This document shows, piece after piece, positions 12,136 to 23,032 of a stretch of DNA of 64,000 bases; position 1 is the first letter of the stretch; every line of letters begins with the position of its first letter. The notes under the pieces were generated by a model that searched no databases, was not told where the DNA came from, and worked only from the letters and a program-made list of their open reading frames with translations. The stretch lies in contig NC_068933.1 in the NCBI RefSeq assembly GCF_023091745.1, forward strand, positions 15,132,001 through 15,196,000. The letters are read 5' to 3'. The position numbers and the translations under genes were made by a program. The stretch comes from Budorcas taxicolor. Taxonomy: Eukaryota > Chordata > Mammalia > Artiodactyla > Bovidae.

Positions 12136-13164
12136 AGGACACCGTAGAGTTTCTGGAGAAAGTGGGTCTGCCGTGCATGCGGGAAGCATACGGGAGAGGG
12201 AGATCCTGGCGACCTGCCCTGCAGATGACCACAGGGCAACCCCCCTGGATCTTCTCAACTTCCCTCCTGTCCTATGTAGGGCACCACAGGAGGCAGTGAA
12301 TGATGTGCCAGGTGGATTTGCTGCTGGCATCAAGGAAATGGGCTCCGTCCAGCTCTTCTCATGTATCTACTCAGGGTCGTGTGGCTCCTACGGAACTATG
12401 TGCTTGGCAGGAACACAGGTGATGCAGAGACAGGGACAGAGTCAGTTTCACCCCATGAAATGGCAGACTGGCTGATGGATTGTGTCCTCTGGACCACAGC
12501 AGGGAAAACTGTGGACCCAACAGCAGCAGGATAGACACACATGCTAACCACGGCCACAGATCATTCTTTTCACAGTTCAGTTTCAGATCTCGGGTCTGAT
12601 GGCAAAAGATCAGGTTCGATTTCCTAATATTGTTTTTGATCAGAAATGTCTCCTTGTCTAAAAACCCTCATGTGCCCATGTCCTCTCATACCTTGTGAGA
12701 TTCTTCCGGGCTGAATTCAGTACAAAACAGAAAACAGCATACAGGACATTAGCAACCAAATTTTAATAGGATAACAGTTTGGCAAGCAGAAGATTCTTCT
12801 GGGAAATTCCATTCCATTCTCTACCATGTTTAGAACAGCAGTGTAGTTAGACATGCTGTTTGGTGTTTGTATGGCCAGTACTATTTTCTTGGTCGACCAA
12901 CTGGGTTAGTGAAGGAAAAAAAATTCTTTTAGCCTCTTTCATTATTCTGACATTCCAGAGAATTCTTTTTAGAACTCCTTTGTTAACAGCTACCAGACTG
13001 ACTTCAGTGAAGGACAGACCAAAGTGGCCAACATATAAAAAAGCCAGTTAAAATTCTGGGTCCTGCAATATTCTTCCTCACGGGGAGGATGAAGTCATTT
13101 ATCATTCTGGTTCAGGTCCTCCTGCAAAACAGATCAAATTTTACCCCCATTAATTAAAGATCAC
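12136..13164. other. Rest of PDLIM3 intron 2, with an unexplained GC-rich stretch
   Basis: 12136-12540 is distinctly GC-richer than the surrounding intron and directly follows the MaLR LTR end. It could be internal sequence of that element or unrelated. A 100-codon plus-strand frame (12173-12475) has no domain I recognise. 12600-13164 is ordinary AT-rich intron before the exon 2 donor. Confidence 0.4.
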
Positions 13165-13316
13165 CTGTCAACTTTGAGACAGAGCTGGTGTCCTGCTGCC
13201 TTAATCCTGTCCTGTGCATCAGCGTGAGTCATGGACTCTGTCCCGAAGCCATCAATAGCCAGGATGACATCTCCAGGACATAGGTTGGCAGCTGCCGCCT
13301 TGCTTCCTGGAGTGAT
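13165..13316 (-). CDS. PDLIM3: PDLIM3 coding exon 2: core of PDZ domain
   Basis: A 152-bp exon encoding residues 32-81 plus two bases of codon 82: ITPGSKAAAANLCPGDVILA, then IDGFGTESMTHADAQDRIKA, then AGHQLCLKVD. PGDVILAIDG is the conserved PDZ beta-strand and turn, and THADAQDRIKAA is the helix lining the ligand groove. The acceptor is TTTCTTCCAG just before ATC at 13316; the donor is GTGATC from 13164 down. Phase is 0 in and 2 out, which joins exons 1 and 3 with no frame break. No stop or frameshift is seen. The PDZ domain binds alpha-actinin (family knowledge). Few differences from the recalled human protein are seen: AGHQ for AAHQ and KVD for KID. Confidence 0.97.
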
Positions 13317-13429
13317 CTGGAAGAAATCATCACATAGCTAAAAATCAACACCCTGTGGCACCTTTTTTGTGCCTGACATTTGTACTTCACCTTGGTAACA
13401 TTCTAAATGCTTCACTGGGCAGGAACTAC

Positions 13430-13647
13430 TGTGCTCAGTGGCTCAGCCCTGTGTGACTCTTTGTGACCCCATGGACTGCAGCCTGCCAGGCTCCTCTATC
13501 CATGGGATTTCCCAGGCAAAAGTGCTGGAGTAGGTTGCCATTTCCTCCTCCAGGGGATCTTCCAGACCCAAGAATCAAACCTGAGTCTCCTGCAGCTCCT
13601 GCATTGGCTGGTGGATTCTTTACCCCCGAGCCACCTGGGAAGTCCCC
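13430..13647 (-). mobile_element. Bov-tA SINE
   Basis: Typical body (GACTCTTTGTGACCCCATGG) and head (GAGCCACCTGGGAAGTCCC), with a partial duplication CTCCTGCAGCTCCTGCATTG in the tRNA part. It sits in PDLIM3 intron 1, in the same orientation as the gene and about 110 bp upstream of exon 2. No clear target-site duplication. Confidence 0.9.
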
Positions 13648-15082
13648 TGCAGAAAATATTATATCTAGCTTAACTCTTAATTGGCCAATTGTATTCTACT
13701 TTCCTGCTATGTGAGATAATTCTATTTCTTACTAACCACATTTTCTCCATCTTGACATTTCTAATTCTCTTTGAAAACATCTTCCATGACTCCCTGTTTG
13801 AATCATATTTTTGCTTTAAATAAAAATTTGCTTTCTTAGAGTCTTTGGTCACCCCAGACTCTCTATTTGGGAATATAACTTTGCTATTAATATATTTGGG
13901 GTGCTTTTATATTTGAATTGAAACAGATTTAGCATCCCTATAATGCACTTGGGTGGGATATAGAAAGCTGGAAAGAGAATCACTCTTGTATTAACAAGAA
14001 GCCAGATAATATGCAAAATTATAACTTTGCACAGACTCCAGAGAACTGAAGTTGCAGGGCAACCAACTAGCTTGGAATCTAAGGAAAGATGGGCATCTCC
14101 ATGGAAAGATGAGACGTAAGCACAGGCTCACTTGTATCAGAGCACAAAGGAAGATGGGGCCAAGTGTACAAGCTAGTGAGAAGAATTTAGCTATAACTGT
14201 GAACAAATTGCTAAAGGCCAAGTATGAGTTAAACAGTGAGAGTCTAGAACCCCTGGGAACTACAGACACAAGAGAGTTTTGTGTCCACTTAGAGTCTCTT
14301 CTCCATAAACGAAGAAGAGATGGAATAAGTAGAAAACAACTAATAAGATGGCGGCTTTCAATTAAACTGTGCCACTGATTACATTGTCATAGCATTCTTC
14401 CAAGGAGCAAGCGTAATGTTTCTTTTGATTGCTATACCCACTCCCAGCTTTTCTGGGTATATCCAATTGACAATGAATAGTCCTCACTTGGTGTCACCCT
14501 GCCTACTTCTCTAGCGTGATCTCACAACGTTCTGCTCCTCTTCGTCCACTGCCCTACAGCCAGTCAGATTTCCTTTGAGCTCCTCAGATAGGCCAAGCTT
14601 GCACCCTCTTCTGGGCTTTCACGCACTGTTCCTTCTGCCTGAAATGCTCCACATGCTTGTCAGCCTGTTGCTCCTGCTCATCCTTTTGGTTTAGGTTTAA
14701 ACGTCACGATGGGACCTCCCCAGACCTCTGATACAGCGTCTCCAGCCCCTCCCCATCGTTCTCCACTGTGACGCCCCATTCTTTCCCTCTATGAAGACAA
14801 CTTGTATTTGCATGCCTGTTTATTTACTTGGGTATTGTGTCTTCCCAACCTCAACTTCTTGAAGGACAATACTATGTATATTCCTAATGCTTCCCAGTGT
14901 ATACTCAGTGTTCCCAGCTGATGAATAACTACTTGAAAGATGAATGAAGTGGACATTTAATCAGAGCTTATGAAACAAAAAAGAACTAGTCCGCACACAC
15001 CCAAAGATGATGGCTATTAATGTCAATCTGTCACTGCTCCTTTTGCAAGTTCCCACTGGTTAGAGCAGGATAATACGTGGAA

Positions 15083-15297
15083 AGAAAGAAAAGAAAGGTA
15101 GCGCTAAGACATGTCCGACTTTTGCGGCCCTGTGGACTGTAGCCTGCCAGGCTCTTCTGTCCATGGGATTCTCCAGGCAATAATACTGGAGTGGGTTGCC
15201 ATTTCCTTCTCCAGGGGATCTTCCCTACCCAGGAATCAAACCCAGGTCTCCAGCATTGCAGGCAGATTCTTTACCAACTGAGCTATGCAGGAAGCCT
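15083..15297 (-). mobile_element. Bov-tA SINE
   Basis: Bov-tA body and head. Flanked by a 15-bp duplication GGATAATAYGTGGAA at 15068-15082 and 15298-15312; the single difference is CG to TG, the usual CpG decay. Confidence 0.94.
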
Positions 15298-15483
15298 GGA
15301 TAATATGTGGAACTTGACTTAAACCTCAAACTGCTCCAGGAATAAATTAGATCATTCCTAATGTTTAACTGAGGATCAGTCATTATTTCATTTTTTCTCC
15401 ACTTGCTTAATCTAGTCATCGATATAACTAGTCATTGAGTTATCTTCATGGCTCTAAGAGAGACCCAAGATTCACATAATTGA

Positions 15484-15803
15484 ATGAAGTGAAGTGAGTC
15501 ATTCAGTCATGTCCGACTCTTTGCAATCCCATGGACTATACAGTCCATGGAATTCTCCAGCCCAGAGTACTGGAGTAGGTAGCTTTGCCCTTCTCCAGGG
15601 GATCGTCCCAACCCAGGGATCGAACCCAGGTCTCCCACATTGCAGGAGGATTCTTTACTAGCTGAGCTACAAGGGAAGCCTGAGAACACCCGAGTGGGTA
15701 GCCTTTCCCTTCTCCAGCGGATCTTCCCAACCTAGGAATCGAACCAGGGTCTCCTGCATTGCAGGCAGATTCTTTACCAACTGAGCTATGAGGGAAGCCC
15801 TGT
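15484..15803 (-). mobile_element. Composite Bov-tA with duplicated head
   Basis: One complete Bov-tA (about 15484-15680) is followed directly by a second copy of only the head and proximal body (about 15690-15803). Both end in the tRNA-like head, GAGCTACAAGGGAAGCC and GAGCTATGAGGGAAGCCC. Either a tandem head duplication or one SINE abutting another. Confidence 0.88.
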
Positions 15804-16473
15804 ATAAATGAATAATTCATATAAATTTATATTCATAAGAAGAAAATAAATAATTCTCATGTGTCCTAGATCTTCAGTCTCATCAATAAAATGTTTATTG
15901 TACTCAGTTCATGTCTCTGATCATCTCACAGTAGGAATCATGATTATTTTCCAGTAGGGACACATAATGGGGCCCTGGGTGAAGACAACTGGAGATTATT
16001 ACATCTCAACTTTTGGGAGGCATGCCATTTTTCCATTTAGAAATTCTCCCAGACTCACAACTGTTAGAAGAATAAGAGTTTCCATTCCCAGTGTGGCTTG
16101 TAGAGATAAAAATAACCTCAAACTTTTAATTTTCTCTAGCTATAGTTCATCAAAAATCAATACAGTCTATTTTAAAACTTCTAAGACCAGAATGCTTTTT
16201 TTTTTTTTTCAGAATGCTTTTCTTTGAGTTAAAACATGAGAAAGCATGGCTCAATGTGTTTGCTTTTAAAGACTCAACTAGCTTTTCTAATATACTTAAA
16301 TTTGGTTTACATATAATACTCAATATTGATTTAGAAAAGCCTAACGTTATTTCTTAGCTCTGGTTCCAGTAAGTGTAAACATCTGAGGGTAGGCTTGGTG
16401 CGTATTGCTCTATATAAATTTTAAACAGAGACATCTGGTGTGCTGAACTTAGATACTGAATATGACTAAATGT

Positions 16474-16693
16474 GGGCCTCCCCAGTGGCTCAGTGGTAAA
16501 GAATCAGCCTGCAATGCAGGAGCTGCAGGAGACGACGGTTCTATCCCTGGGTAAGGATGATTCCTGGGGGAGGGCGTGGCAACCCACTTCAGTGTTCCTG
16601 CCTGGAGAATCCCATGGACAGAGGAGGGTGGTGGGCTACAGTCCATGGGGTCGCACAGAGTCGGATATGACTGAAGTGACTTAGTTTGCACGC
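16474..16693 (+). mobile_element. Bov-tA SINE
   Basis: Head GGGCCTCCCCAGTGGCTCAG and body in plus orientation, ending in a GACTGAAGTGACTTAG tail. Flanked by a 12-bp imperfect duplication ATGASTAAATGT at 16462-16473 and 16694-16705. Confidence 0.93.
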
Positions 16694-16705
16694 ATGAGTA
16701 AATGT

Positions 16706-18114
16706 AATTAGCAATGTTAATATGGAAGTTAATAACTATCTTATACTTACCCAAAATATTACATTTACAAAACTCTTTCTAATAACTCTACCATTACAAC
16801 TCTAAGACAGGCTGGACAAAGGAGGCTGCTTTTTTTCCATGAGAGGAGGTAAAGTGACTAAGGAACCTATGGCTTCTCACTAAGCTGGGAGCTCTGTCGC
16901 CAGTGGTTTCATTAAGTCACATAGGAAAGGCGGCTGATGGTGACGCCGGAACCAGAGTCTGACTTTGCATTCAACCTGGACATTGATTTCCTGGGACCTC
17001 CAAGGTGAGAGTTGATAAGAAAGAAAAAAAGTGTGTCGAGAGATGGACGAGAGAGAAGGAGAAAATAGGATCTTCCCTTCTTCCTGGGTCTCAAGTTCAG
17101 CAAGGTTAGTGATCAGCAAGTGACCACTAAATTGGCCTGGTTTTAGGAAGTTAAACGATCTGTTTAATCACAAGAATCTATTATTTCCCAGCGTTACTTT
17201 ATATTATTACTTTGCATTTCATTTATATTACTGCTTATAGTTTAACATTTCCCCAAATTAGAGAAGAGAGAGGTAAAATGAGGCAAGAGGTTTTCAGTGG
17301 ATTATTATTCAGTTTCATTAGTGTCTCAAAAGTCAAAAGCATTTAAGAGATCATTGGAAACAGTACTGCCGCCAGTCACTGAACACATGGTTTCAAACTT
17401 GTCGGATGAGAAGAATCACTGGGTGAGGGGGAGGGGAGGTGGGGGGTCTTTGCTCAACATAAAGATTCCAGTCCAATCCAGAAGCCTAGGTACATCCTCC
17501 TGTATACTTGAAATCATCTCTAGATTACTTATAATACCTAACGTGATGTAAATACTATGTAAGTAGTTGCCGAGGGCTATGTGGGAAAAGACCTCATTCA
17601 ACTGTAAACATTGCTTTCTAAAAGTTCAAATTTCCAATATAGTTTATATTAAAGTACTATTCTGTGTTAAAGCCTAACATTTTCTATGTTGGGACCCGGG
17701 TCCGTATACAGCATTCTCAGTCACAGTGATCTTGATCCTGGGTGTGCTCGGTATACAAAGGAGGGAAGAGGAAGTGAGTGGGAAGGGACATACTGGCAGG
17801 AGATGTATACAGTCATTTTACATCATGTACACAAAAGAAGCCTGTGCTTTATTCCAAACTGGACCATTTGTGAAAACAAACTGTCTGTAACTTGGCTATG
17901 ATAATAGATCTACCTTCAGGGTGGTCCAAACATTTAAGACAGAGAGAGATTCCTTAGAAACTTTTTCCAGAAGAAGAAAAGCTGCTCACTTAGAGACGTG
18001 AACCTTCTGTGAAATACCTAGGCCAGCTGTATACAGTGTTTGCAGTAACAATGCCCTCCCCCACACTAAACATCCGCAACTTAAATTCACATTGCACCAA
18101 GTAAAGAGCACCTT
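16706..18114. other. PDLIM3 intron 1, unique sequence
   Basis: No recognisable exon, RNA gene or repeat family. 17420-17450 is a short GC/G-rich patch. Several 60-85 codon open frames on both strands have no family features. Confidence 0.5.
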
Positions 18115-18126
18115 TGCCTAGAAACT

Positions 18127-18397
18127 GCTGCTGCTGCTAAGTCGCTTCAGTTGTGTCCGACTCTGTGCGACCCCATAGACGGGAGCCCACCAGGCTCCCC
18201 CATCCCTGGGATTCTCCAGGCAAGAATACTGGAGTGGGTTGCCATTTCCTTCTCCAATGTATGAAACTGAAAAATCAAATTGAAGTCGCTCAGTCGTGTC
18301 CGACTCTTAGTGACCCCATGGACTGTAGCCTACCAGCCTCCTCCATCTATGGGATTTTCCAGGCAAGAGTACTAGAGTGGGGTGCCATTGCCTTCTC
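18127..18397 (-). mobile_element. Bov-A2 dimeric SINE
   Basis: Two Bov-A monomers in tandem without a tRNA head, with a GCTGCTGCTG tail at the left. Perfect 12-bp target-site duplication TGCCTAGAAACT at 18115-18126 and 18398-18409. A 25-bp Bov-tA head stub lies nearby at about 18480-18504. Confidence 0.95.
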
Positions 18398-18931
18398 TGC
18401 CTAGAAACTACTTTCCTACAAATCGGATCACAACCAATTTGCTCAAAAATTTTTTTGAGATTGTTTGGTATTTGATTTATCATCTGAGCCATCAGGGAAG
18501 CCCCAATTTATCTTACTTCTAATGTTTTTTTTATGATACAGAGTTTTACCTGGCTGATTAATTGGATGGTAAACAATTATTGGGTGGGGACCCTTTGTCC
18601 TAATTTTGTGAACTGTAATTTCAACTGATGGAAAGAGTTATTTTGTAAACCATGCTCCCCAGCAGAGGCTGGAGCAGAGGACCACTGTCTAAGTAGCATT
18701 GCTATCATCTGCTTTTGTAGAGTGTGAGGAAGGGAAGGGTGGGCATTGCTTGCAGGATAAAAATTGAATTGTCTTGAGGACCATATCTCATTCATGGGAC
18801 TTATTCTGGTGTCCAGTACAGGCACTGGTGTTTTAATTCTTTGCATGCTTAAGAACTTACATAAAACAAATCAGTGAACAATAAAAGTTTTCCTTTTTAT
18901 TTATTGTGGGATATTTCTGAGAACATAACTT

Positions 18932-19190
18932 GCACCTACTAGGAAAATAAAGTTATGTCAAAAGTGAACAATTTAATAACTCATATTGTGTCTATTTTTA
19001 TTCTGTAACATATATGAGGTACTAGACACTGTGCTTGGCACTGAATAGCCCCCCTCCCAAATTTGCTGGTTGTTGCCAAGAGGGGGCCATGCAATCTGTG
19101 GGATACACATGTACTCAGACAACTGTGGTACAAGGAGTAATGTAAGGAGATGTAGGTCAAGAGCTACAGTAATTAAGTGGATGAAATGAT
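18932..19190 (+). repeat. Local direct repeat, copy 1
   Basis: Aligns along its length with 20272-20520 in the same orientation, sharing CTCATATTGTGTCTA, TAGACACTGTGCTTGGCACT, CTGGTTGTTGCC, TGTGGTACAAGG and AATTAAGTGGATGAAATGA. Copies differ by substitutions and small gaps. May derive from an ancient interspersed repeat, since the TGTGCTTGGCACTG core resembles many old mammalian repeats. Confidence 0.85.
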
Positions 19191-19769
19191 GGCTACCAGA
19201 ATCAGGCTGGAGGAGTGGTATTTAAATGGGTTTCCAGAGGCACAGAGGACAGTGGAATGGGTGGGGAAGAGAATTCTGGAGAAAAATGATAGCAAGAGCA
19301 AAGCTACATTAGAGAAAGCTATGTCAGAGAAATCATAAGCGGTCCAGAGTATGGGCCCCACTACATATTTGTACAGTGAGAGGAAGAAAGGAGAGAAAAG
19401 AGAGGGAGGAAACAGAGTTGGACACTTGAGTTGAGAGAGAAGGTGAAAGCCGTGAATGTCATGCTAAAAACCACACATTTTATTCTCTATAAACTGGGGA
19501 CACCACTGAAGAACTTTTAAAAATGGGGAAGATAGGATCAACCAGCAACCATCTCAGAGATGGCTGGTGAGAATATGCATGGTGAATCGAGAAGGGAGAC
19601 AACTAGGTTTCAACTTATGAAATCTTGATGGGGGACAGTGGAAGAAAAAGAGGAAAATGGTAGATCTGAAAGACATAGGATCAACAGGACCTGGTGATGA
19701 GTTGCATGGCACAAAATGCCTCTTTGGAAATATCTGTACAATAAGCAGAATCTTTCATGTGTTTGGAGG

Positions 19770-19975
19770 ATGCAGGCTTTGGAAGCAAGTCGACCTGCAT
19801 CAAAGTCCATCCCACCACTGTGGTCATCGGCAGGTTATAAAGCTCTTGAAGACTTACTCGCTTTATCTGCAGAAAGGGATATTACTACTACTTCTCTGAT
19901 AGGATTATTGTGAGATTCAAGTGAGTTAGTGGGTATGAAAGGCTTAGAAGGGTGCATGGCAGGCAAAAGTATACT
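19770..19975 (+). repeat. MIR SINE, ancient
   Basis: Worn MIR layout: a GCTTTGGAAGCAAGT...ACCTGCAT start, then TTATCTGCAGAAAGGGATATTA and GGATTATTGTGAGATTCAAGTGAGTTA. The order fits the MIR core and tail. Confidence 0.6.
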
Positions 19976-20271
19976 AATGCACACACAACCTCATCCACTA
20001 CCTTTTAACACAGTATAAAAATTAAGAAATTAATACAATTATTCTACCACCTAATTAAAATACTGATAAGTATGTTCATATCTTTTAGTCTTTTTCCCAA
20101 ATGATTTTTAGTATTCTAATAATTTCAGTGGATGTACTCTCAATTAGGTGTTCATTAAAGCAAAAAAGTTCAAGTGACTATGTTTTCATTTATTGAATAA
20201 GAATCTACCGTGTGAACGGCTTTGGGTACACTTGGATAATAAAGTGTACACCTATTAGAATAATAAAAGGT

Positions 20272-20520
20272 ACACCAATTAGGATAAATTTATAAAGTTA
20301 TCTCAAAAGTAAATGACTTCATCACTCATATTGTGTCTACTTTTATTCTGTAATGTAAGAGATACTAGACACTGTGCTTGGCACTGAGTAGCCCCCTAAA
20401 TCTGCTGGTTGTTGCCCTAAGCAGGGGAGCATGCAATCTGGGATACAGATGTATTCAAACAATTGTGGTACAAGGTATAATGTAAGAAGAGGTTGTAGGT
20501 AAATTAAGTGGATGAAATGA
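20272..20520 (+). repeat. Local direct repeat, copy 2
   Basis: Partner of 18932-19190, about 1.34 kb away. This copy adds a short internal tandem: AATTAAGTGGATGAAA occurs twice in a row (about 20502-20536). Confidence 0.85.
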
Positions 20521-22100
20521 ATTAAGTGGATGAAAACAAAGCAGTGTAGCGGTACCTGCTGTCCTTGAGTTAAATTAATTGAAGAGAGAATCAGTAGTGA
20601 AATAAAATAATCATATGTGTTCATATGCACTGTTATTGAACCAAGTGTCACTGTGAGTGACACAAATTAATTATGAGTTAAAAATTCAAACAGAATTGGC
20701 TTACCAAATAATAGTTGTCATTATATCAAATATATTTACTGATAGCTCCTGCAGTCAAGTGCAAAATGTTAAGTTCTGCTTTGAAATAAACATTGTTTAT
20801 AAAGTCAACAACTCAACATTTCAAGCATGAGATTAATCATATTGATATGTTCCACAGTAATAGCAAGATACTTCTTTAATAAATCACTGAAAGGATTTTT
20901 GTGACAAAGTTGTTTCCCTAAGATTTACTATAATATGATTTGTTAGGATTTATAATATAAATAGGATTTGTTAGGATTCAAAAGCTTATTTCATTTAATA
21001 TAAACAAATGAACACTATACTTTAGAAACTTTAAAAATATTTCTCTGTAGAGATAATGGAAATTGTTTCCTTTGGTAAATCCATAAAAGGCATTGCTTGG
21101 CCCAGATCATTGAACCATTTTCTGCCTAATTTACTTAGGAACATTTTGGGAGTATGTTAAGTTCTTATGTCCATATGAAAACACATGTCAGATGTGTTTA
21201 TGTTTTCAAAAAATGTAAAACAAAGCTTGAAATGTTCCATGCATCCATATGTTTTGAGATATTTTTAAAAAGCCATTGGTTCTTAAAACCCATAGGTAGA
21301 ATTTAGAATTTAGAATTCTTTGTTCAAAGTCCGTTAGTCAGATTATAAAGTATACATTTATAAAATATAGTATGAGCAATAAGGAAGAAAATAAAGCATA
21401 GTAAAGATATAAATATGCTGAAAGTTTATGTTTGAAAATTAGGTTTAATATATATATTCATATGCAATAATTGAAATAATATCAATTTTATGTTAAGACG
21501 ATGTTAGAAACAAATCAACTAGACCAACTATAAATTTACTGACAGGACAGATCCTGAATTTTTTTTCACTTCCTTTTTTCTTAATTGGACAATACTTTAG
21601 GAAATTGAAAGTTTAAGGAAAGCTTGATTTTGATAATGAAGTATTATCTTCAGAGTTACTAGTCTGAAAGATGGCTCTCCATCAGATGAAGGAAGCTGTC
21701 TGACACGTTTTCTTTATAGTTTGAGTTATAGGTGATGATATCTAAGCCAAGTTCCAGCTTTGGAAAGTATTTACTCAAAATGCCTGGAAACCTAGTAATA
21801 CAAATTAGTAACTTTCCCCGTCTGGGCTGATATGATAGATTCCAACTTGGCCAGCCCAGGTGGTGCCCTCCGAACAGCGCCCTGAACTTTTCATCCAGAC
21901 AAGGAAAGCATTCAGACGCGCATCTCTCTCCAACACCGTCTCCGCTCTCTCCAACAAAGCACCACCGTCTCCGCTTTTCTGATCCCACCTCGTTTGTTAC
22001 TGAAAGGAAACCCGGCTTCGAGGGAGAGAAGGCAGCCCACCTCACAGGGAAACCACGCAACCAGTTCACCCCCATCGGAAAACTGTGGGAGGTCAAGAGG
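20521..22100. other. PDLIM3 intron 1, 5' part, AT-rich then GC-rich
   Basis: 20521-21660 is AT-rich with no repeat recognised. From about 21850 composition rises toward the CpG island. A 219-codon open frame (ATG at 22318, ends 21659, minus strand) starts in the exon 1 donor sequence and runs into the intron. It lacks any domain, transmembrane segment or family similarity I can see and is treated as chance. Confidence 0.5.
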
Positions 22101-22320
22101 CTGCAGACAGAGACCACCAGGACGGACGTGGTTAATTCTCTAAGCCGCTCCGCATCCTCCGAACTTTGTTCGCTGAGATGCTGCCGTCCCTCGACCTGTG
22201 AACCCGAAGCCAGGACCCACCCAGCACACCCCAGTGGCTCACTGGCCGCTCTCCTCCCCCGAGGGGGCCCGCGGCACGCCAGAGTCCCCGACTTGCAGCC
22301 GAAGGATGGAAAACACATAC

Positions 22321-22413
22321 CCTGGTGATGACCAAAGGCTGGTTGAAGTCTATGCCCCCCGAAAGTCTGAAGCCCCAGGGCGCCGGCCCGGGCAGGACCA
22401 CGTTTTGGGGCAT
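22321..22413 (-). CDS. PDLIM3: PDLIM3 coding exon 1: start codon and N-terminal half of PDZ domain
   Basis: Encodes residues 1-31, MPQNVVLPGPAPWGFRLSGG followed by IDFNQPLVITR. PWGF (residues 12-15) is the carboxylate-binding loop of ALP/Enigma-family PDZ domains. The family protein sits at muscle Z-discs and intercalated discs, where the PDZ domain binds alpha-actinin. The ATG at 22413-22411 has A at -3. Reading upstream in frame, a TAA at 22527-22525 is met before any other ATG, so this start is secure. The exon ends ACC-AGG before a GTATGT donor (22320-22315), phase 0, and the next codon (ATC) comes from exon 2. The close relation to human PDLIM3 (MPQTVILPGPAPWGF, recalled) distinguishes it from PDLIM1, 2 and 4. 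The exon lies inside a CpG island. Confidence 0.97.
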
Positions 22414-22700
22414 GGTGCCTCCTGGCACGGCCTTACTCGGGCGGGGCCGCAGCGAGTGTCCCCGAGCGGCACGGCCCACTCCACTCCCGGGGCAGTGTCC
22501 TCGCTGGACCGCGACCCGGGAGCTTTATCCCCGCTCCCGAGTGACGTCACTGGCCTCCCCTCCTCCCCGCCCCCTCCCACCAAGGAGAGCTCCAACTTTG
22601 GAAGAAAGAGACGTGCCAGACCCGCGGGAGTTTACAGACGCACCGGGTCGGGCGCAGCCTCCCAGACTTCTTGGGCTTAAGGCTGGAGGAGGCTTCGGGT
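22414..22700 (-). promoter_or_regulatory. PDLIM3: PDLIM3 promoter, 5' UTR and CpG island
   Basis: CpG- and GC-rich sequence covers roughly 22130-22700 around exon 1. Upstream of the ATG, on the minus strand, are a TATA-like GGATAAAGC (22530-22522), a perfect CRE palindrome TGACGTCA (22542-22549), and a GC-box cluster (ggggcggg type, about 22560-22580). If the TATA-like box is used, transcription would start near 22495. The exact start site and any non-coding first exon cannot be told from the sequence. Confidence 0.75.
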
Positions 22701-22854
22701 TACAACTCCCATCCCTCTCTTAAAGTAACACCTGTCCTACTGTTTATCTTCTGCTTGGAGAGCCACAGGGAACTTCATTGGAAGTTAAAAGCAGTTAAAC
22801 CACAGCCTCTATACTTCAAGTTAAAAGAAGACCAGCATCATCAGTGCAATTGGT

Positions 22855-23015
22855 TATTGAGCAATTTTGAGTTCTTTGATGGTGGCTTACTAGTGTGTGA
22901 CCCTGGCTAAGGTACTTTAATTTCTTAAGCCTCAGTTTCCCCTGCAGGGAATTATGGTCCTTCTCTGGTAGGGTTGCTGTGAGAATTAAATGAACTATTT
23001 CTGCACATTGCTTCG
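22855..23015 (+). repeat. MIR SINE, ancient
   Basis: TGTGTGACCCTGGCTAAGGTACTT, then AAGCCTCAGTTTCCCC, then GGGTTGCTGTGAGAATTAAATGA: the MIR core in order, plus orientation. Lies just upstream of the PDLIM3 CpG island. Confidence 0.82.
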
Positions 23016-23032
23016 CACCACATGTGGGTGTG

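Noticed and set aside
16474..16560. tRNA-like sequence at SINE heads, here and at the other Bov-tA and CHR copies
   Set aside because: These are tRNA-derived SINE heads with degenerate A and B boxes, lacking an intact cloverleaf; not tRNA genes.
18479..18504. Short Bov-tA head-like stub (GAGCCATCAGGGAAGCCCC)
   Set aside because: Too short to annotate as a full element; probably a SINE remnant.
22414..22479. N-terminal extension of PDLIM3 upstream of the ATG
   Set aside because: Only a GTG codon occurs in frame there, and a TAA follows at 22527-22525; the ATG at 22413 matches the family N-terminus.
22198..22723. Long plus-strand open frames (160 and 132 codons) antisense to PDLIM3 exon 1
   Set aside because: They overlap each other in different frames within a CpG island where stop codons are rare, and resemble no family; the minus-strand exon explains the region.
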